The position numbers were made by a program, and so were the translations under genes. Shown piece by piece: positions 44,828 through 54,184 of a stretch of DNA of 64,000 bases (within the stretch, counting starts at the first letter, position 1; each line of letters begins with the position of its first letter). The notes beneath the pieces are model-generated. The model was not told the DNA's origin. It did not search any database and saw only the letters and a program-made list of their open reading frames with translations. The stretch comes from Gordonia insulae. GTDB taxonomy: Bacteria; Actinomycetota; Actinomycetes; Mycobacteriales; Mycobacteriaceae. The stretch spans positions 1,302,001-1,366,000 of the forward strand of contig NZ_CP033972.1 in NCBI RefSeq assembly GCF_003855095.1. The letters are read 5' to 3'.

Positions 44828-47256
44828 CGGAAGATGCCGATGATGCCCTGCAGGGTCTTCGCGCCACCCGACGCGAACAGGTTGTCGTGCACCATGTAGG
44901 TCCACGTCGTCGTCGAGCGGTGCAGATCGGCTGTGCCGAGGTCGACACCGTCGTTGGTGATGGTCGCCTCCCGAAAGGTCTTGCGCGCGTTGTCGAACGC
45001 CTCGGCCGGCAGTGCGTCGAACTCCTTCAGGATCATCTTGTGGAACTCGTCGAGCGGGCTCTCCTTGCCCAGCGAACGCAGGTGGATGCTGGCGCGCTGG
45101 TCCGAGACGAATGCGAGATGGTCGGCCCACGCGCGGTCGAGGTGGAACAACATGATCTCGCGCGCCGCCTGCGCCAGCACCTTCTCGGTCACCGGTTCGG
45201 TTGCCGGCACGGGCGTGTCAGCGGTGTCGGTCACGGAATCGGGGTCGGTCACGGAATCGGTGTCGGTGTCGGTCTCGCTCGTGGTGTCCGCATCCCCGTC
45301 TGCGGTGTCGGCGGTCGTGGTCGCCGCCCCGGTCAACTCGGCGTGACGCTCGGGTTCCTTCTCGGCGAGCTCCTCCAGCGCGATGTCGGTGGTGAGGATC
45401 TCCATCCGGCGCTTCACCACGATGTCACGCTGCTGATTCACCAGCTTGTTGTAGCGCCACGTGTTGGCATGCAGCTCGAGCATCACGCCCTCGGCGATCC
45501 GCTGGGCCTGCTCGATCAGATCGACGCCCTTGGCGCCCATCGACCCGTCGTCGGCCTGAGACACCGGATCACGCTTGAACGCGAGATTCTTGGTGACGAC
45601 CGGATCCTCGAGGCTGGAGAAGAAGACGGATCGTCCCGGGTCACCCTGGCGGCCGGCCCGTCCCCGCAGCTGGTTGTCCAGGCGCTCGGTGTCGTGGCGG
45701 CCGGTCCCGATCACACAGAGTCCGCCGAGTCCGACGACCTCCTCGCGGGCCTCCTCGTCGTCGCCGGATCCGCCGAGCCTGATGTCGGTGCCGCGGCCGG
45801 CCATCTGCGTGGACACGGTCACCGCGTCGCGAGCGCCCGCCTCGGCGATGATCTTGGCCTCTTCGGCGTCGTTCTTCGCGTTCAGCACCACCGACGCGAC
45901 GTCGGCCTTGTCGAGGAAGTAGGCCAGTTCCTCGGATTCCGCGACATCGTGCGTACCGATCAGGATCGGCTGCCCGGTCTCGTGGATCTCCTTGACGTAG
46001 GCGACGACGGCCTCCACCTTGTTCGCCTTGCTGTCGTAGACCCGGTCCGGCTCGTCGACGCGCACGTTCTCGGTGTTCGGCGGGATCTGCGAGACGGCGA
46101 GCTCGTAGAACTGGCGGAACTGTTCGCCTGCGGCAAGCGCCGTGCCCGTCATGCCGCACACCTTGGGGTAGCGACCGATCAACGCCTGCACCGTCATCGT
46201 GTCGATGACCTCACCCGAATCCGTCTGGCTGAGGCCCTCTTTGATCTCCACCGCGGCCTGGACACCGTCCGGCCACCGTTGCAGCTGCGCGACTCGGCCA
46301 CGCGAGGCGTTGATCAGGTGGACCCCGCCGTCACGCACGATGTAGTGGATGTCGCGCTCGAGGAGATACTGCGCGTGCATGGCGACGTTGACGTGCACGA
46401 GCGTGGTACCGACATGCTCTTCGTCGTACAGATTGATCCCGCCGAGTTCCTCTTCGACGAACGCCGCGCCGTCGTCGGTCAGGGTGACGTTGCGTCCTTC
46501 GGGATCGATCTCGTAGTGCTTGTTCTTCATCCGCGCGACGACATCGTGGATCGCCTGGTCGGGCACCACGGCCTCGGTCGATCCGGCGAGCACCAGTGGC
46601 ACGAGCGCCTCGTCGACCAGCACCGAGTCCGCCTCGTCGATGATCGCGACGTCGGGCTTGGGTGCGACCAGGTCGTCGGCGGACTGGGCGAGCTGATCGC
46701 GCAGGACGTCGAACCCGATCTCGTTGACCGAGCCGTAGGTGATGTCCGCGGCATAGGCTGCCTTGCGTTCGTCTCGATCGGAGTTCTCCGAGACCGACTT
46801 CGCGGCGATGCCGAAGGCCGCGAACAGCGGTGCCATCCATTCGGCGTCACGCGTCGCCAGATAGTCGTTGACGGAGATCACGTGCACGCGATGCCCTTGT
46901 AGGACGTAGCCGATCGCGGCGATGGCACCGGACAGGGTCTTGCCCTCACCGGTGGCCATCTCGACGATGTCGCCCTCGAGGAGGCGCAGGGCGCCTTGCA
47001 GCTGGACGTCGAACGGTCGCAGGTCGAGCGTGCGGTCGGCGGCCTCGCGGACCAACGCCAGGAACCGGGCACGATCGTCGGAGCCGCGCGCGGTGATGTC
47101 GAGCTTCTCCGCCTCGGCGGCGAACGCGTCGTCGTCGATCTCGGCCGCCCACGAGGTGTGCGCATCCGCGTCCTTGATCAACGCGATGGACTTCGACTGG
47201 TTTCGTGACGACTGGGAACCCAGAAGTCGCCACATGCTGTTCGTCAGCTTTCCCAC
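44824..47256 (-). CDS. secA2: Accessory Sec translocase ATPase SecA2
   Basis: This 810-residue DEAD-type motor drives export of a subset of proteins through SecYEG. Walker A ATGEGKT is at residues 101-107, Walker B is DEADSVLVDEA, and the motifs VSTQMAGRGTDIRLGG and LRGRAGRQGDPG are intact. The C-terminal zinc-binding tail of SecA1 is absent, as is usual for SecA2. A Thr/Asp/Val-rich insertion of about 48 residues (about 644-692, DNA 45181-45326) interrupts the helical wing region and includes short repeats. GTG 47256 is chosen because AGGAG lies ten bases upstream, even though the frame continues 75 codons further. Confidence 0.93.
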   Translation of the reverse strand: MGKLTNSMWRLLGSQSSRNQSKSIALIKDADAHTSWAAEIDDDAFAAEAEKLDITARGSDDRARFLALVREAADRTLDLRPFDVQLQGALRLLEGDIVEMATGEGKTLSGAIAAIGYVLQGHRVHVISVNDYLATRDAEWMAPLFAAFGIAAKSVSENSDRDERKAAYAADITYGSVNEIGFDVLRDQLAQSADDLVAPKPDVAIIDEADSVLVDEALVPLVLAGSTEAVVPDQAIHDVVARMKNKHYEIDPEGRNVTLTDDGAAFVEEELGGINLYDEEHVGTTLVHVNVAMHAQYLLERDIHYIVRDGGVHLINASRGRVAQLQRWPDGVQAAVEIKEGLSQTDSGEVIDTMTVQALIGRYPKVCGMTGTALAAGEQFRQFYELAVSQIPPNTENVRVDEPDRVYDSKANKVEAVVAYVKEIHETGQPILIGTHDVAESEELAYFLDKADVASVVLNAKNDAEEAKIIAEAGARDAVTVSTQMAGRGTDIRLGGSGDDEEAREEVVGLGGLCVIGTGRHDTERLDNQLRGRAGRQGDPGRSVFFSSLEDPVVTKNLAFKRDPVSQADDGSMGAKGVDLIEQAQRIAEGVMLELHANTWRYNKLVNQQRDIVVKRRMEILTTDIALEELAEKEPERHAELTGAATTTADTADGDADTTSETDTDTDSVTDPDSVTDTADTPVPATEPVTEKVLAQAAREIMLFHLDRAWADHLAFVSDQRASIHLRSLGKESPLDEFHKMILKEFDALPAEAFDNARKTFREATITNDGVDLGTADLHRSTTTWTYMVHDNLFASGGAKTLQGIIGIFR
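45226..45261. repeat. Direct 18-bp repeat inside secA2
   Basis: Two copies of GTCGGTCACGGAATCGG (45226-45242 and 45244-45260) with an 18-bp period encode tandem DSVTDP/DSVTDT hexapeptides on the minus strand. They lie in the T/D-rich insertion of SecA2 and look like a recent slippage duplication. Confidence 0.75.
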
Positions 47257-47325
47257 CGAAACACTTCTCCTGACTCGTGCCTGTCGGGCATGTGTACTGG
47301 TCGCGGCATCATTCTCGCAGCATCC

Positions 47326-47353
47326 GGCTTCGGCCCCGACCGGGCCCGAAGCC
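47326..47353. other. Stem-loop between secA2 and divergent gene
   Basis: GGCTTCGGCCCC and GGGCCCGAAGCC pair over 11 of 12 positions around a GACC loop region. It lies between the two divergent starts, near TATGAT at 47407-47412, which could be the -10 for the plus-strand gene. Its role is unclear. Confidence 0.35.
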
Positions 47354-47462
47354 GGGGCCGCTGCCCCGAGGTCGCCGTCCACGGTACGCGTCACCACCTC
47401 CGCACCTATGATCGATCCACTGCGATCGGGTCGCGGCCGTCGCCGCCGGGAGGGGCACCACG

Positions 47463-48986
47463 ATGAATCGGACTGTCGCACGCCTGATCCGGGCTGTCGT
47501 GGCCGGCTTCCTGATCGCGATCGGGGTCGGACTCGGCGCGTTCAACGCGTGGTGGGTGGCCCTGGCGATCGGTGTCCCGTTGATCTTCACCGGTATGGCA
47601 TTGATACCGCGACCGTCGCGGATCTCCGAACTCGACGAGTTCCGTCGCGGATCGACTTCCGGCGCGGTGCCGATCGAGGTCGAGGCGATCACCCGGAGCA
47701 GCCTCGCCGCCGGCGAGCTACAGCCCACCATGCTCACGGCGACGTTGCGTCCGGCCGACGACACCGCCTACCGCGCACGCTGGATCACCTCGATGAGCAG
47801 AGGCCATTTCACCAGTTTGGTGGATCGGCCGTTCAGCACCGTGCCACCCGAGATGCTCCCGCCCCGCGCCGATCGGGACACGCCCGAGTTCGGCGATCAA
47901 CCCGGCCGCTGGGCCCTCGTCTACCCCGCCACCACCCTGATCGCGGCGGTCGCCTTGCTGTTCGGTGTCTCCGGGTCGGTCTGGCACATCGACGCCTCGT
48001 TCCCATCGGTCGCGAACAACCTGGGCATCGGCGACGAGTCGGACCCGGCCGCCGCCACCGCGGATCTCACCGCGCGCATCGGCGACGTCCTCGACGAGAT
48101 CGCAGGACTCGGGCCGACCGCTTCGGACAACATCCTGTCCATCACCCTCGACGAGGACGACACCTCCCGCGCCGAGGTCTACGACCCGGCCACCGGGCAG
48201 GCGATCTCCCTGTGGAAGTACGGCGGCCGCGGGTGGGAGGAACCGCGGCGCGCCGAGACCACCAAGCGTCGGCTCGACACCTTCCGCGCCGCCGAGATCG
48301 CGGGCACCGACGTCTCCACGATGGGACAGACGATGCAGGCCCGTCTCGGCACGGCAGGTCAGGGCCTGGTCCTCACCGACATGGCCGTGACCCGACCGGT
48401 TCGCGGGCAGCCGGTGCTGCTGGTCGGCGGATTCGGGGAGAACGGGATCTCCGACGTCGAGATACAGGGTCGCCCCGACGGTACGGTCGCCGAGTTCTTC
48501 GATCCGGGCGACTTCGACACGTCCTTCCGGCTCGCTCGATCCGCCCTCGATGCCGCGAACCTGTCCGCCGCCCGGTCGAATCTGCGCCGGTTCGAGATCC
48601 GCGGCACCAAGGACAACACGCCGACGATGTTCGCCGGGCAGATCCAGAACAGCGGTGGCGTCCTGATGGAGTTCACCGAGCCGGGCCGATCGGGCACGCT
48701 CACCGTCGTCCCCGGCGCCTTCCCTGCCCTGTCCGAGTACGCCGGCGGTTCCGACGGCTCCTTCTCGTTCGACGCCGTCTCCCCCGACGTCTTCGAGTCG
48801 GTGCGGACCCAGGCGATGGCACGGGGCAGCATCGAGCCGTTCGACCGCAACGCCATCGACATCCAGATGACGTCGATCTTCCAGCGTGACGGCCGACCCG
48901 TCATCCAGGTCGAGCTCGCCCGCGAATCAGCCTCCGCCGGAACCTATTCCGCCGACGGAAAGTTCCTCAAGCAGGGAAACTTCTGA
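47463..48986 (+). CDS. Conserved membrane protein of unknown function
   Basis: This 507-residue protein is not recognised. Two adjacent hydrophobic segments lie near the N-terminus (about residues 8-30 and 31-48: AVVAGFLIAIGVGLGAFNAW, WVALAIGVPLIFTGMALIP), and another is at about 157-178 (TTLIAAVALLFGVSGSVW). The remaining 325 residues are mixed alpha/beta, probably extracytoplasmic, with TLRPADD and VMEFTEPGRSGTLTVVPGAF-like beta strands and no catalytic motif I can name. GGAGGGG precedes ATG 47463, and a -10 TATGAT lies 50 bases upstream. It is divergent from secA2, so it could be an exported or envelope factor; that link is speculative. Confidence 0.6.
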   Translation: MNRTVARLIRAVVAGFLIAIGVGLGAFNAWWVALAIGVPLIFTGMALIPRPSRISELDEFRRGSTSGAVPIEVEAITRSSLAAGELQPTMLTATLRPADDTAYRARWITSMSRGHFTSLVDRPFSTVPPEMLPPRADRDTPEFGDQPGRWALVYPATTLIAAVALLFGVSGSVWHIDASFPSVANNLGIGDESDPAAATADLTARIGDVLDEIAGLGPTASDNILSITLDEDDTSRAEVYDPATGQAISLWKYGGRGWEEPRRAETTKRRLDTFRAAEIAGTDVSTMGQTMQARLGTAGQGLVLTDMAVTRPVRGQPVLLVGGFGENGISDVEIQGRPDGTVAEFFDPGDFDTSFRLARSALDAANLSAARSNLRRFEIRGTKDNTPTMFAGQIQNSGGVLMEFTEPGRSGTLTVVPGAFPALSEYAGGSDGSFSFDAVSPDVFESVRTQAMARGSIEPFDRNAIDIQMTSIFQRDGRPVIQVELARESASAGTYSADGKFLKQGNF

Positions 48987-49028
48987 CCCGGACCGGCACG
49001 CGGCGACGACGCGGTCAGTCCGCGCAGG

Positions 49029-50228
49029 TCACCCCTCCTGCCGCTGCGGTGCCGGCGCGGGGCGGGCCTCGATCGCCCGCCTCGTCGCCGCCTTCAGCTC
49101 CGCGATCGCCGGTTGCGGCGGGTGCAGGCTCCCACGATCGGTGAGTGTCGTGACGATCTCGTGCACGCGGGTGTAGTAGCTGGCCTGCTCGGCGGGTGTG
49201 GAGCTGCTCTGCGCATGGTTGAACAGCTTGAGCGCCTTGTCCAGGTCGTCGCGGTCGGCCGCCTCCAGGTAGGTGGTACCGAGCTTGCGGCCGTTGGTCT
49301 CGCAGGCGATCCACGCACGTCGCACCCTGTTGACCGCTTGCTGGTACTCGTCGGCGCGCTGCCGACTGCCCGGGTAGGCGTCGGTCCGGAGTGCTGTCGC
49401 GTCGTCGAGCGCCTCGTGGAAATCCTGCACGGGTGTCAGGGTCACATCGGTGACCGCGGGGAACCGCAACATCATGTCCGGCTGCAGTTCGTAGTTCCCG
49501 TAGTCACGCAGGATCGTGTCGTGCCGACGGGTCGCCTCCTCCCACAACCGCTCGGCCGCCTCGTCGCTGCCCGCGTCGGCAACCCGGGGTGTGCTCGACC
49601 GCGATTCCGCGGCGGCCGGCCGGTCGACGTCGACGGAACCGCCCGAGTCGGGTGTGTTCGCCGCGGCCGCGGCCGCGCGTCGGGTGCGTTGTGGCGCACG
49701 TGCACGAAGACGTCCGATCACCTCGGCCGCAGCGGGATCGCTCTCGACGACCCCGATCCGCCATCGCTCGGGTTCCGTGGCCGCATCGTCCCGATCGGAT
49801 TCCGTAGGGCCGAATTCGATTGTCAGCGTGCGTAGTCCCTTGATGGTCAGCTCACGGGTCGCCGCGGTGCGCGCACCGGTGGTCTCCGAGAGCGCCCCCA
49901 ACGACACCGACCGGAGATCGGCCAGCGGACGGCTGACGATGCCGTGCTGTTCGTCCCCCAGGTAGACGCTGTCGGCGTCCGCGGCGATGATCACCGCGCC
50001 GCGACGACCGAGGCGCCCGAATGCCGCGAGCGCCAGCGAACAGGCCAGGGCGCCGGCGACGATCACCGCGGTCGCGGTGCCACCCACGTCGGCGGCGTTC
50101 AGGATCACCAGCGCGAGCAGGCCGATCACCATGCACACCCATGCGAACCGGGCAGCCGAGACGTGTCGTCGACCGAGGTATTCGGTCCGGCAGGTCACCG
50201 CCACCGTCGATACGTCAGCTTGCGTCAT
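49029..50228 (-). CDS. Membrane protein of unknown function with helical C-terminal domain
   Basis: This 399-residue protein is not recognised. Two hydrophobic segments (about residues 27-47 and 50-70: FAWVCMVIGLLALVILN, ATAVIVAGALACSLALAAFG) anchor an N-terminal region followed by a beta-rich, PH-like stretch (AVIIAADADSVYLGDEQHGI). After a Pro/Ala/Ser-rich linker, a helical C-terminal half (LWEEATRRHDTILRDYGNYE; YLEAADRDDLDKALKLFNHA) could be tetratricopeptide-like. It converges with the preceding unknown membrane protein (42-bp gap) and is divergent from the META-domain gene. Confidence 0.55.
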   Translation of the reverse strand: MTQADVSTVAVTCRTEYLGRRHVSAARFAWVCMVIGLLALVILNAADVGGTATAVIVAGALACSLALAAFGRLGRRGAVIIAADADSVYLGDEQHGIVSRPLADLRSVSLGALSETTGARTAATRELTIKGLRTLTIEFGPTESDRDDAATEPERWRIGVVESDPAAAEVIGRLRARAPQRTRRAAAAAANTPDSGGSVDVDRPAAAESRSSTPRVADAGSDEAAERLWEEATRRHDTILRDYGNYELQPDMMLRFPAVTDVTLTPVQDFHEALDDATALRTDAYPGSRQRADEYQQAVNRVRRAWIACETNGRKLGTTYLEAADRDDLDKALKLFNHAQSSSTPAEQASYYTRVHEIVTTLTDRGSLHPPQPAIAELKAATRRAIEARPAPAPQRQEG

Positions 50229-50285
50229 CGTTCACCGCCCGTTCCATCGGTTGGGCACGTCCACCGATTGGACTACGTTGGGTTC

Positions 50286-50870
50286 ATGTCCTTCACCGGC
50301 GGAGAAGCGACCACGAACCGGATCGATCATCCCATCCCGGCGCACCGGGTGGGACGCCGAATCGGCACTGCGTCGAGGCGGGACCGGACTCGACTGACGG
50401 TGACCGTCGTCGGCCTGCTCGCCCTCATCGCCGCCATCCTCGGCGCGACCCCCGCGACGGCGGTGCCGGCGCCGCGACCGCCGGCACCCATCCGGCCTCT
50501 GCCGGTGCCACCGCCCGGTGATCCGCTCACCCCGTTGACCGGTAAGACCTATGCGTCGGTGGCCGTCGTCGGCGGCGCCATCCCGGGTGGCGGCCCGATG
50601 ACGATCAGTTTCGCGTCGGACCACCGTGTCGGCCTCGGCGCCGGGTGCAACCGCCACCTGGGGACGGTCACCGTCGCCGGAGACCAGCTGAGGGTGCGCG
50701 CCCCGATCTCGACGATGATGGCCTGCCCCCCACCGCGTTCCGGCGCGGACAGCTGGCTGACGACGTTCACCTCGGTGCCGTTGACGTGGCGCGCGGTCGG
50801 TCCGGTGCTGACGTTGTCGAGTCCTCGACAGACCGTGGTCCTCGTCGAACGTCCGGCACGACCCCGCTGA
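50286..50870 (+). CDS. Secreted META (HslJ-like) domain protein
   Basis: This 194-residue protein has a positively charged N-terminus followed by a hydrophobic segment ([20 protein letters not shown]) that acts as a signal peptide or anchor. A Pro-rich linker and a META domain ([47 protein letters not shown]) follow. The conserved Cys-Asn and MACP positions are typical of META domains; HslJ-type proteins are linked to heat shock or antibiotic tolerance in enterobacteria, with no known chemistry. ATG 50286 is used because the signal begins there. mdh starts 48 bp downstream. Confidence 0.75.
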   Translation: MSFTGGEATTNRIDHPIPAHRVGRRIGTASRRDRTRLTVTVVGLLALIAAILGATPATAVPAPRPPAPIRPLPVPPPGDPLTPLTGKTYASVAVVGGAIPGGGPMTISFASDHRVGLGAGCNRHLGTVTVAGDQLRVRAPISTMMACPPPRSGADSWLTTFTSVPLTWRAVGPVLTLSSPRQTVVLVERPARPR

Positions 50871-50917
50871 CACACGGGCCGCGACGGCCGCACCTCTCCG
50901 AACTCCGAAGGAGCCCC

Positions 50918-51910
50918 ATGCCCTCGACCCCTCCCGCCGTGGTGACCGTCACCGGCGCCGCCGGCCACATCGGCTATGCGGCGCTGTTCCGGATCGCCGC
51001 GGGTGCCATGCTCGGACACGATCAGCCGGTCCGGCTGCGTCTGCTCGAGTTGCCGGGCGCGGTGTCGGCGGCCGTCGGTACCGCGATGGAACTCGACGAC
51101 GGCGCCTTCGAGCAGCTCACCTCGGTGGATATCTTCGACGACGCCCGCGCCGCCTTCGACGGCACCGACTACGCCTTGCTCGTCGGCGCGAAGCCGCGGA
51201 GCAAGGGCATGGAACGCGCCGACCTGCTGCAGGCGAACGCGGCCATCTTCGCCGAGCAGGGTGCGGTGCTCAACGACGTTGCCGGTGAAGATCTCCGGGT
51301 CATCGTCGTCGGTAACCCGGCGAACACCAATGCCGCGATCGCCGCCGCCCACGCCCCCGACATACCGGCCGAGCGGTTCACCGCGCTCACCCGCCTCGAC
51401 CACAACCGCGCGATCGCACAGCTCTCCCACCGCGCCGGGTGCCCGGCCCGGGAGATCACCCGCGTCTCGGTGTGGGGCAACCATTCCGCGTCGCAGTATC
51501 CGGACATCTTCCATGCCCGCGTGGCCGGCCGTAGTGGCGCCGAGTTCGCCGAGGACCGCGCCTGGCTTGTCGACGACTTCATCCCGACGGTGGCCCGGCG
51601 TGGTACCGCGATCATCGAGACCCGCGGCGCGTCCTCCGCGGCGTCGGCTGCCAGCGCCACCATCGACCACGTCCACGACTGGGTGCTGGGCACCCCGGAC
51701 GGCGACTGGACCTCGGCGGCGTTGCCGTCGCCCGGCGTCTACGGGGTTCCCGAGGGTCTGGTGTGCTCGTTCCCGGTCCGATCGGTCGGCGAGCGATGGG
51801 AGATCGTCGAGGGGCTCGACATCAACGAGTTCTCGCGGACCCGGATCGACGCATCGGTGGCCGAGCTCGCCGACGAGATCGCTGCGGTCGGCGACCTGCT
51901 CCCCGCCTGA
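50918..51910 (+). CDS. mdh: Malate dehydrogenase
   Basis: This 330-residue NAD-dependent TCA-cycle enzyme interconverts malate and oxaloacetate. The dinucleotide fold begins [44 protein letters not shown] and the active-site segment [14 protein letters not shown] carry the substrate Arg and catalytic His. It is the long cytosolic type (MDH group 2) found in mycobacteria. GAAGGAG (50907-50913) is well placed before ATG 50918. It complements glcB and ndh elsewhere in the window. Confidence 0.96.
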   Translation: MPSTPPAVVTVTGAAGHIGYAALFRIAAGAMLGHDQPVRLRLLELPGAVSAAVGTAMELDDGAFEQLTSVDIFDDARAAFDGTDYALLVGAKPRSKGMERADLLQANAAIFAEQGAVLNDVAGEDLRVIVVGNPANTNAAIAAAHAPDIPAERFTALTRLDHNRAIAQLSHRAGCPAREITRVSVWGNHSASQYPDIFHARVAGRSGAEFAEDRAWLVDDFIPTVARRGTAIIETRGASSAASAASATIDHVHDWVLGTPDGDWTSAALPSPGVYGVPEGLVCSFPVRSVGERWEIVEGLDINEFSRTRIDASVAELADEIAAVGDLLPA

Positions 51911-51990
51911 ACGGGTCGATCGGCCCGTCGTCTCGCCCGACGGGCTCACCCATCGTGGGTCACTGTGCATCACAACGCCGTCGACCACCG

Positions 51991-51996
51991 TAAGCT
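51991..51996 (+). promoter_or_regulatory. -10 element of leaderless ppk2 promoter
   Basis: TAAGCT is followed by six bases and ATG 52003. The geometry predicts a leaderless or near-leaderless message. Confidence 0.5.
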
Positions 51997-52002
51997 TCGT
52001 CC

Positions 52003-52839
52003 ATGGCGAAGAAGTCGAAGAACGGCGACAGTCCGAAGAAGGTCGCGAACAAGGTCTACGAGGCCGAACTGTTCCGCCTCCAGACCGAGCTGGTGAAGCT
52101 GCAGGAGTGGGTTCGCGCGACGGGCGCCCGCGTCGTGGTGATCTTCGAAGGCCGGGACGCCGCAGGCAAGGGCGGCACCATCAAACGCATCACCGAGTAC
52201 CTGAGCCCACGCGTCTCCCGCGTCGCCGCGCTGCCCGCCCCGACCGATCGCGAACGGGGCCAGTGGTACTACCAGCGCTACGTCGCCCAGCTGCCCGCGC
52301 CCGGCGAGATCGTGCTGTTCGACCGCTCCTGGTACAACCGTGCGGGCGTCGAGAAGGTGATGGGGTTCTGCACCCCCGAGGAGCACACCCGATTCCTGCG
52401 TCAGACACCCATCTTCGAGCAGATGCTGATCGACGACGGAATCCTGTTGCGCAAGTACTGGTTCTCGGTGTCCGACGAGGAACAGCTCAAACGGTTCCGC
52501 TCCCGGATGGACGATCCGGTCCGGCAGTGGAAACTGAGCCCGATGGACCTCGAGGCCGTCTACCGATGGGAGGACTACTCCCGAGCCAAGGACGAGATGA
52601 TGGTGCACACCGACACCGCACTCAGCCCGTGGTTCGTCGTCGAGTCCGACATCAAGAAGCACGCGCGGCTGAACATGATCTCGCATCTGCTGTCGACCAT
52701 CGACTACGAGGATGTGCCGCGGAACAAGGTCGACCTGCCGAAGAAGCCCATCGACTCGGGCAACTACCGGCGGCCACCGAGGTCGCTCGCCAAGTACGTG
52801 CCCGACCATGTGGCCGCCCTCATGGGCGGCGATCACTGA
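52003..52839 (+). CDS. ppk2: Polyphosphate kinase 2
   Basis: This 278-residue P-loop kinase transfers phosphate between polyphosphate and nucleotides. Walker A is FEGRDAAGKGGTIKR (Gly50-Gly58 region); Walker B and the lid are VLFDRSWYNRAGVEKVMGF; DPVRQWKLSPMDLEA follows. The single-domain length fits class I PPK2 enzymes that make GTP or ATP from polyphosphate. The N-terminus is Lys-rich. It is preceded by a leaderless-type -10. A pyruvyl-transferase-like gene follows after 43 bp with its own promoter-like element. Confidence 0.93.
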   Translation: MAKKSKNGDSPKKVANKVYEAELFRLQTELVKLQEWVRATGARVVVIFEGRDAAGKGGTIKRITEYLSPRVSRVAALPAPTDRERGQWYYQRYVAQLPAPGEIVLFDRSWYNRAGVEKVMGFCTPEEHTRFLRQTPIFEQMLIDDGILLRKYWFSVSDEEQLKRFRSRMDDPVRQWKLSPMDLEAVYRWEDYSRAKDEMMVHTDTALSPWFVVESDIKKHARLNMISHLLSTIDYEDVPRNKVDLPKKPIDSGNYRRPPRSLAKYVPDHVAALMGGDH

Positions 52840-52869
52840 CGCGTCGGGCCGGTCTCCCCCGGAGATGGG

Positions 52870-52875
52870 TAACAT
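52870..52875 (+). promoter_or_regulatory. -10 element of leaderless promoter
   Basis: TAACAT ends seven bases before ATG 52883. It supports that ATG over the in-frame ATG at 52865, which lies upstream of the predicted transcription start. Confidence 0.5.
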
Positions 52876-52882
52876 CCGCGGA

Positions 52883-54136
52883 ATGCATGTGCCCGGGATC
52901 GCGAACCTGCGCGGTGGCATCGTCGACCGGATCCGGGAGCGACGTCACCCCGAGGAGATCATCTATCTGATCGCGCCCTCCGGTCATCCGAACTACGGCG
53001 ACGAACTGATCGCGCGCGCATGGCTGCATCATCTGGCCCGGGCGCGGCCGCGGGCGATGGTGGTCCTCGACTGCCACAGTCCGGGTCAGGCAGGTCTGCT
53101 GCTGCGCGGCATCCACCCCGGCGCGGTCTTCGTCGACACGCTGTGGCAGCTGACCCAGTACGCCGCCGACACCGAACGCACCGACGGACCCGACGCGCGG
53201 ACGCCATGGACCTGGGTGGCCGAGGCGGCGACCCGCTTCGGCCCCGCACCCCGCCTCGCCGAAGGCGTCGACGTCTTCCGGCGCGCCTCCTCGGTTCACC
53301 TGCTCGGCGGTGGATACCTCAATCGGGTATGGCCACAGCATGTCTCGCTCGTGGCCGCGGCCGCGGAACTCGCCCGCACCACCGGCGTCCCCGCGTATGC
53401 CACCGGGCAGGGCCTGATCCCCCTGTTCGACGGGCCCGCGCGCGCGGTCCTCACCGAGTCCGCCGAGGCGTTCACCATCTTCGACGTGCGCGATGCCGCG
53501 TCGGCGGAGGCGTTGTCCGGCACGGCCGCACGACGTCACACCGGTGACGACGCGTGGTTGGCCGTGGACGATCCGGCGAGCACCCGACGCGATCCGGGCG
53601 GACCGGCGCGGCACGGGGTGACATTGTGTCTGCAGGCCGATCTGACCGAGGATTTCGCCGCGTTCGGGATGACCGGCCTCGACGCGCTCACCCGCTTCGT
53701 CGGCGCCACGCTCGACGCGTGGCAGGTCGGCGGCGACGCCGTCACGGTTCTCGAGGGAATCCCGGGCGGCGATCTGGAGATCCCGAGCCGCCTCGGCAAT
53801 CGCCTGGCCGGCGCCGCGACGATCCCGTTCCTCGATGTCTGGCGGTCCGGACTCCCGGTCGGGCGCGGCGACACATGGATCAGCACACGCTTCCATCCCC
53901 ATCTCGTCGCGGCCGCCGCGGGCGAATCCGGCGTCGCGGTCATCGGCCGGCCGGACTACTACGCGACCAAACACGAGTCGCTGGCCGCGGCCGGGTCACG
54001 ATGGACGATCGTCGACGATCCCGACATCATCCCCGACCGGCCCGATGCGGGCGGATTCTCCGAGGAACACCGCGCTCGCGCGGTCGCATCGAAAAGGGCG
54101 CTGGCCCACCGTCTCTATCCGCGCCGTCGGTGGTGA
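52883..54136 (+). CDS. Polysaccharide pyruvyl transferase family protein
   Basis: This protein of about 417 residues has the GT-B-like CsaB/PssM family pattern: APSGHPNYGDELIARAWL near residue 27 (the NxGD-type loop), VHLLGGGYLNRVW, ATGQGLIPLFDGP and STRFHPHLVAAAAG near the end. Family members transfer pyruvate from PEP to sugars of cell-wall or capsule polymers. No glycosyltransferase genes adjoin it, so the acceptor is unknown and it may act on a glycan made elsewhere. Start ATG 52883 is placed by a TAACAT -10 seven bases upstream. Confidence 0.78.
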   Translation: MHVPGIANLRGGIVDRIRERRHPEEIIYLIAPSGHPNYGDELIARAWLHHLARARPRAMVVLDCHSPGQAGLLLRGIHPGAVFVDTLWQLTQYAADTERTDGPDARTPWTWVAEAATRFGPAPRLAEGVDVFRRASSVHLLGGGYLNRVWPQHVSLVAAAAELARTTGVPAYATGQGLIPLFDGPARAVLTESAEAFTIFDVRDAASAEALSGTAARRHTGDDAWLAVDDPASTRRDPGGPARHGVTLCLQADLTEDFAAFGMTGLDALTRFVGATLDAWQVGGDAVTVLEGIPGGDLEIPSRLGNRLAGAATIPFLDVWRSGLPVGRGDTWISTRFHPHLVAAAAGESGVAVIGRPDYYATKHESLAAAGSRWTIVDDPDIIPDRPDAGGFSEEHRARAVASKRALAHRLYPRRRW

Positions 54137-54184
54137 CCTGCCCGCCGTGAGTCGACGGCCAGCAATCGATACGATGGCCCGACC

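Noticed and set aside
45181..45326. Short tandem repeats as a possible CRISPR-like array
   Set aside because: Only two exact 17-bp copies without unique spacers, inside an intact coding frame; no cas genes are present.
47257..47481. 75-codon N-terminal extension of SecA2
   Set aside because: The residues are low-complexity and Arg/Cys-rich, lie over the divergent promoter region, and a good ribosome site precedes GTG 47256.
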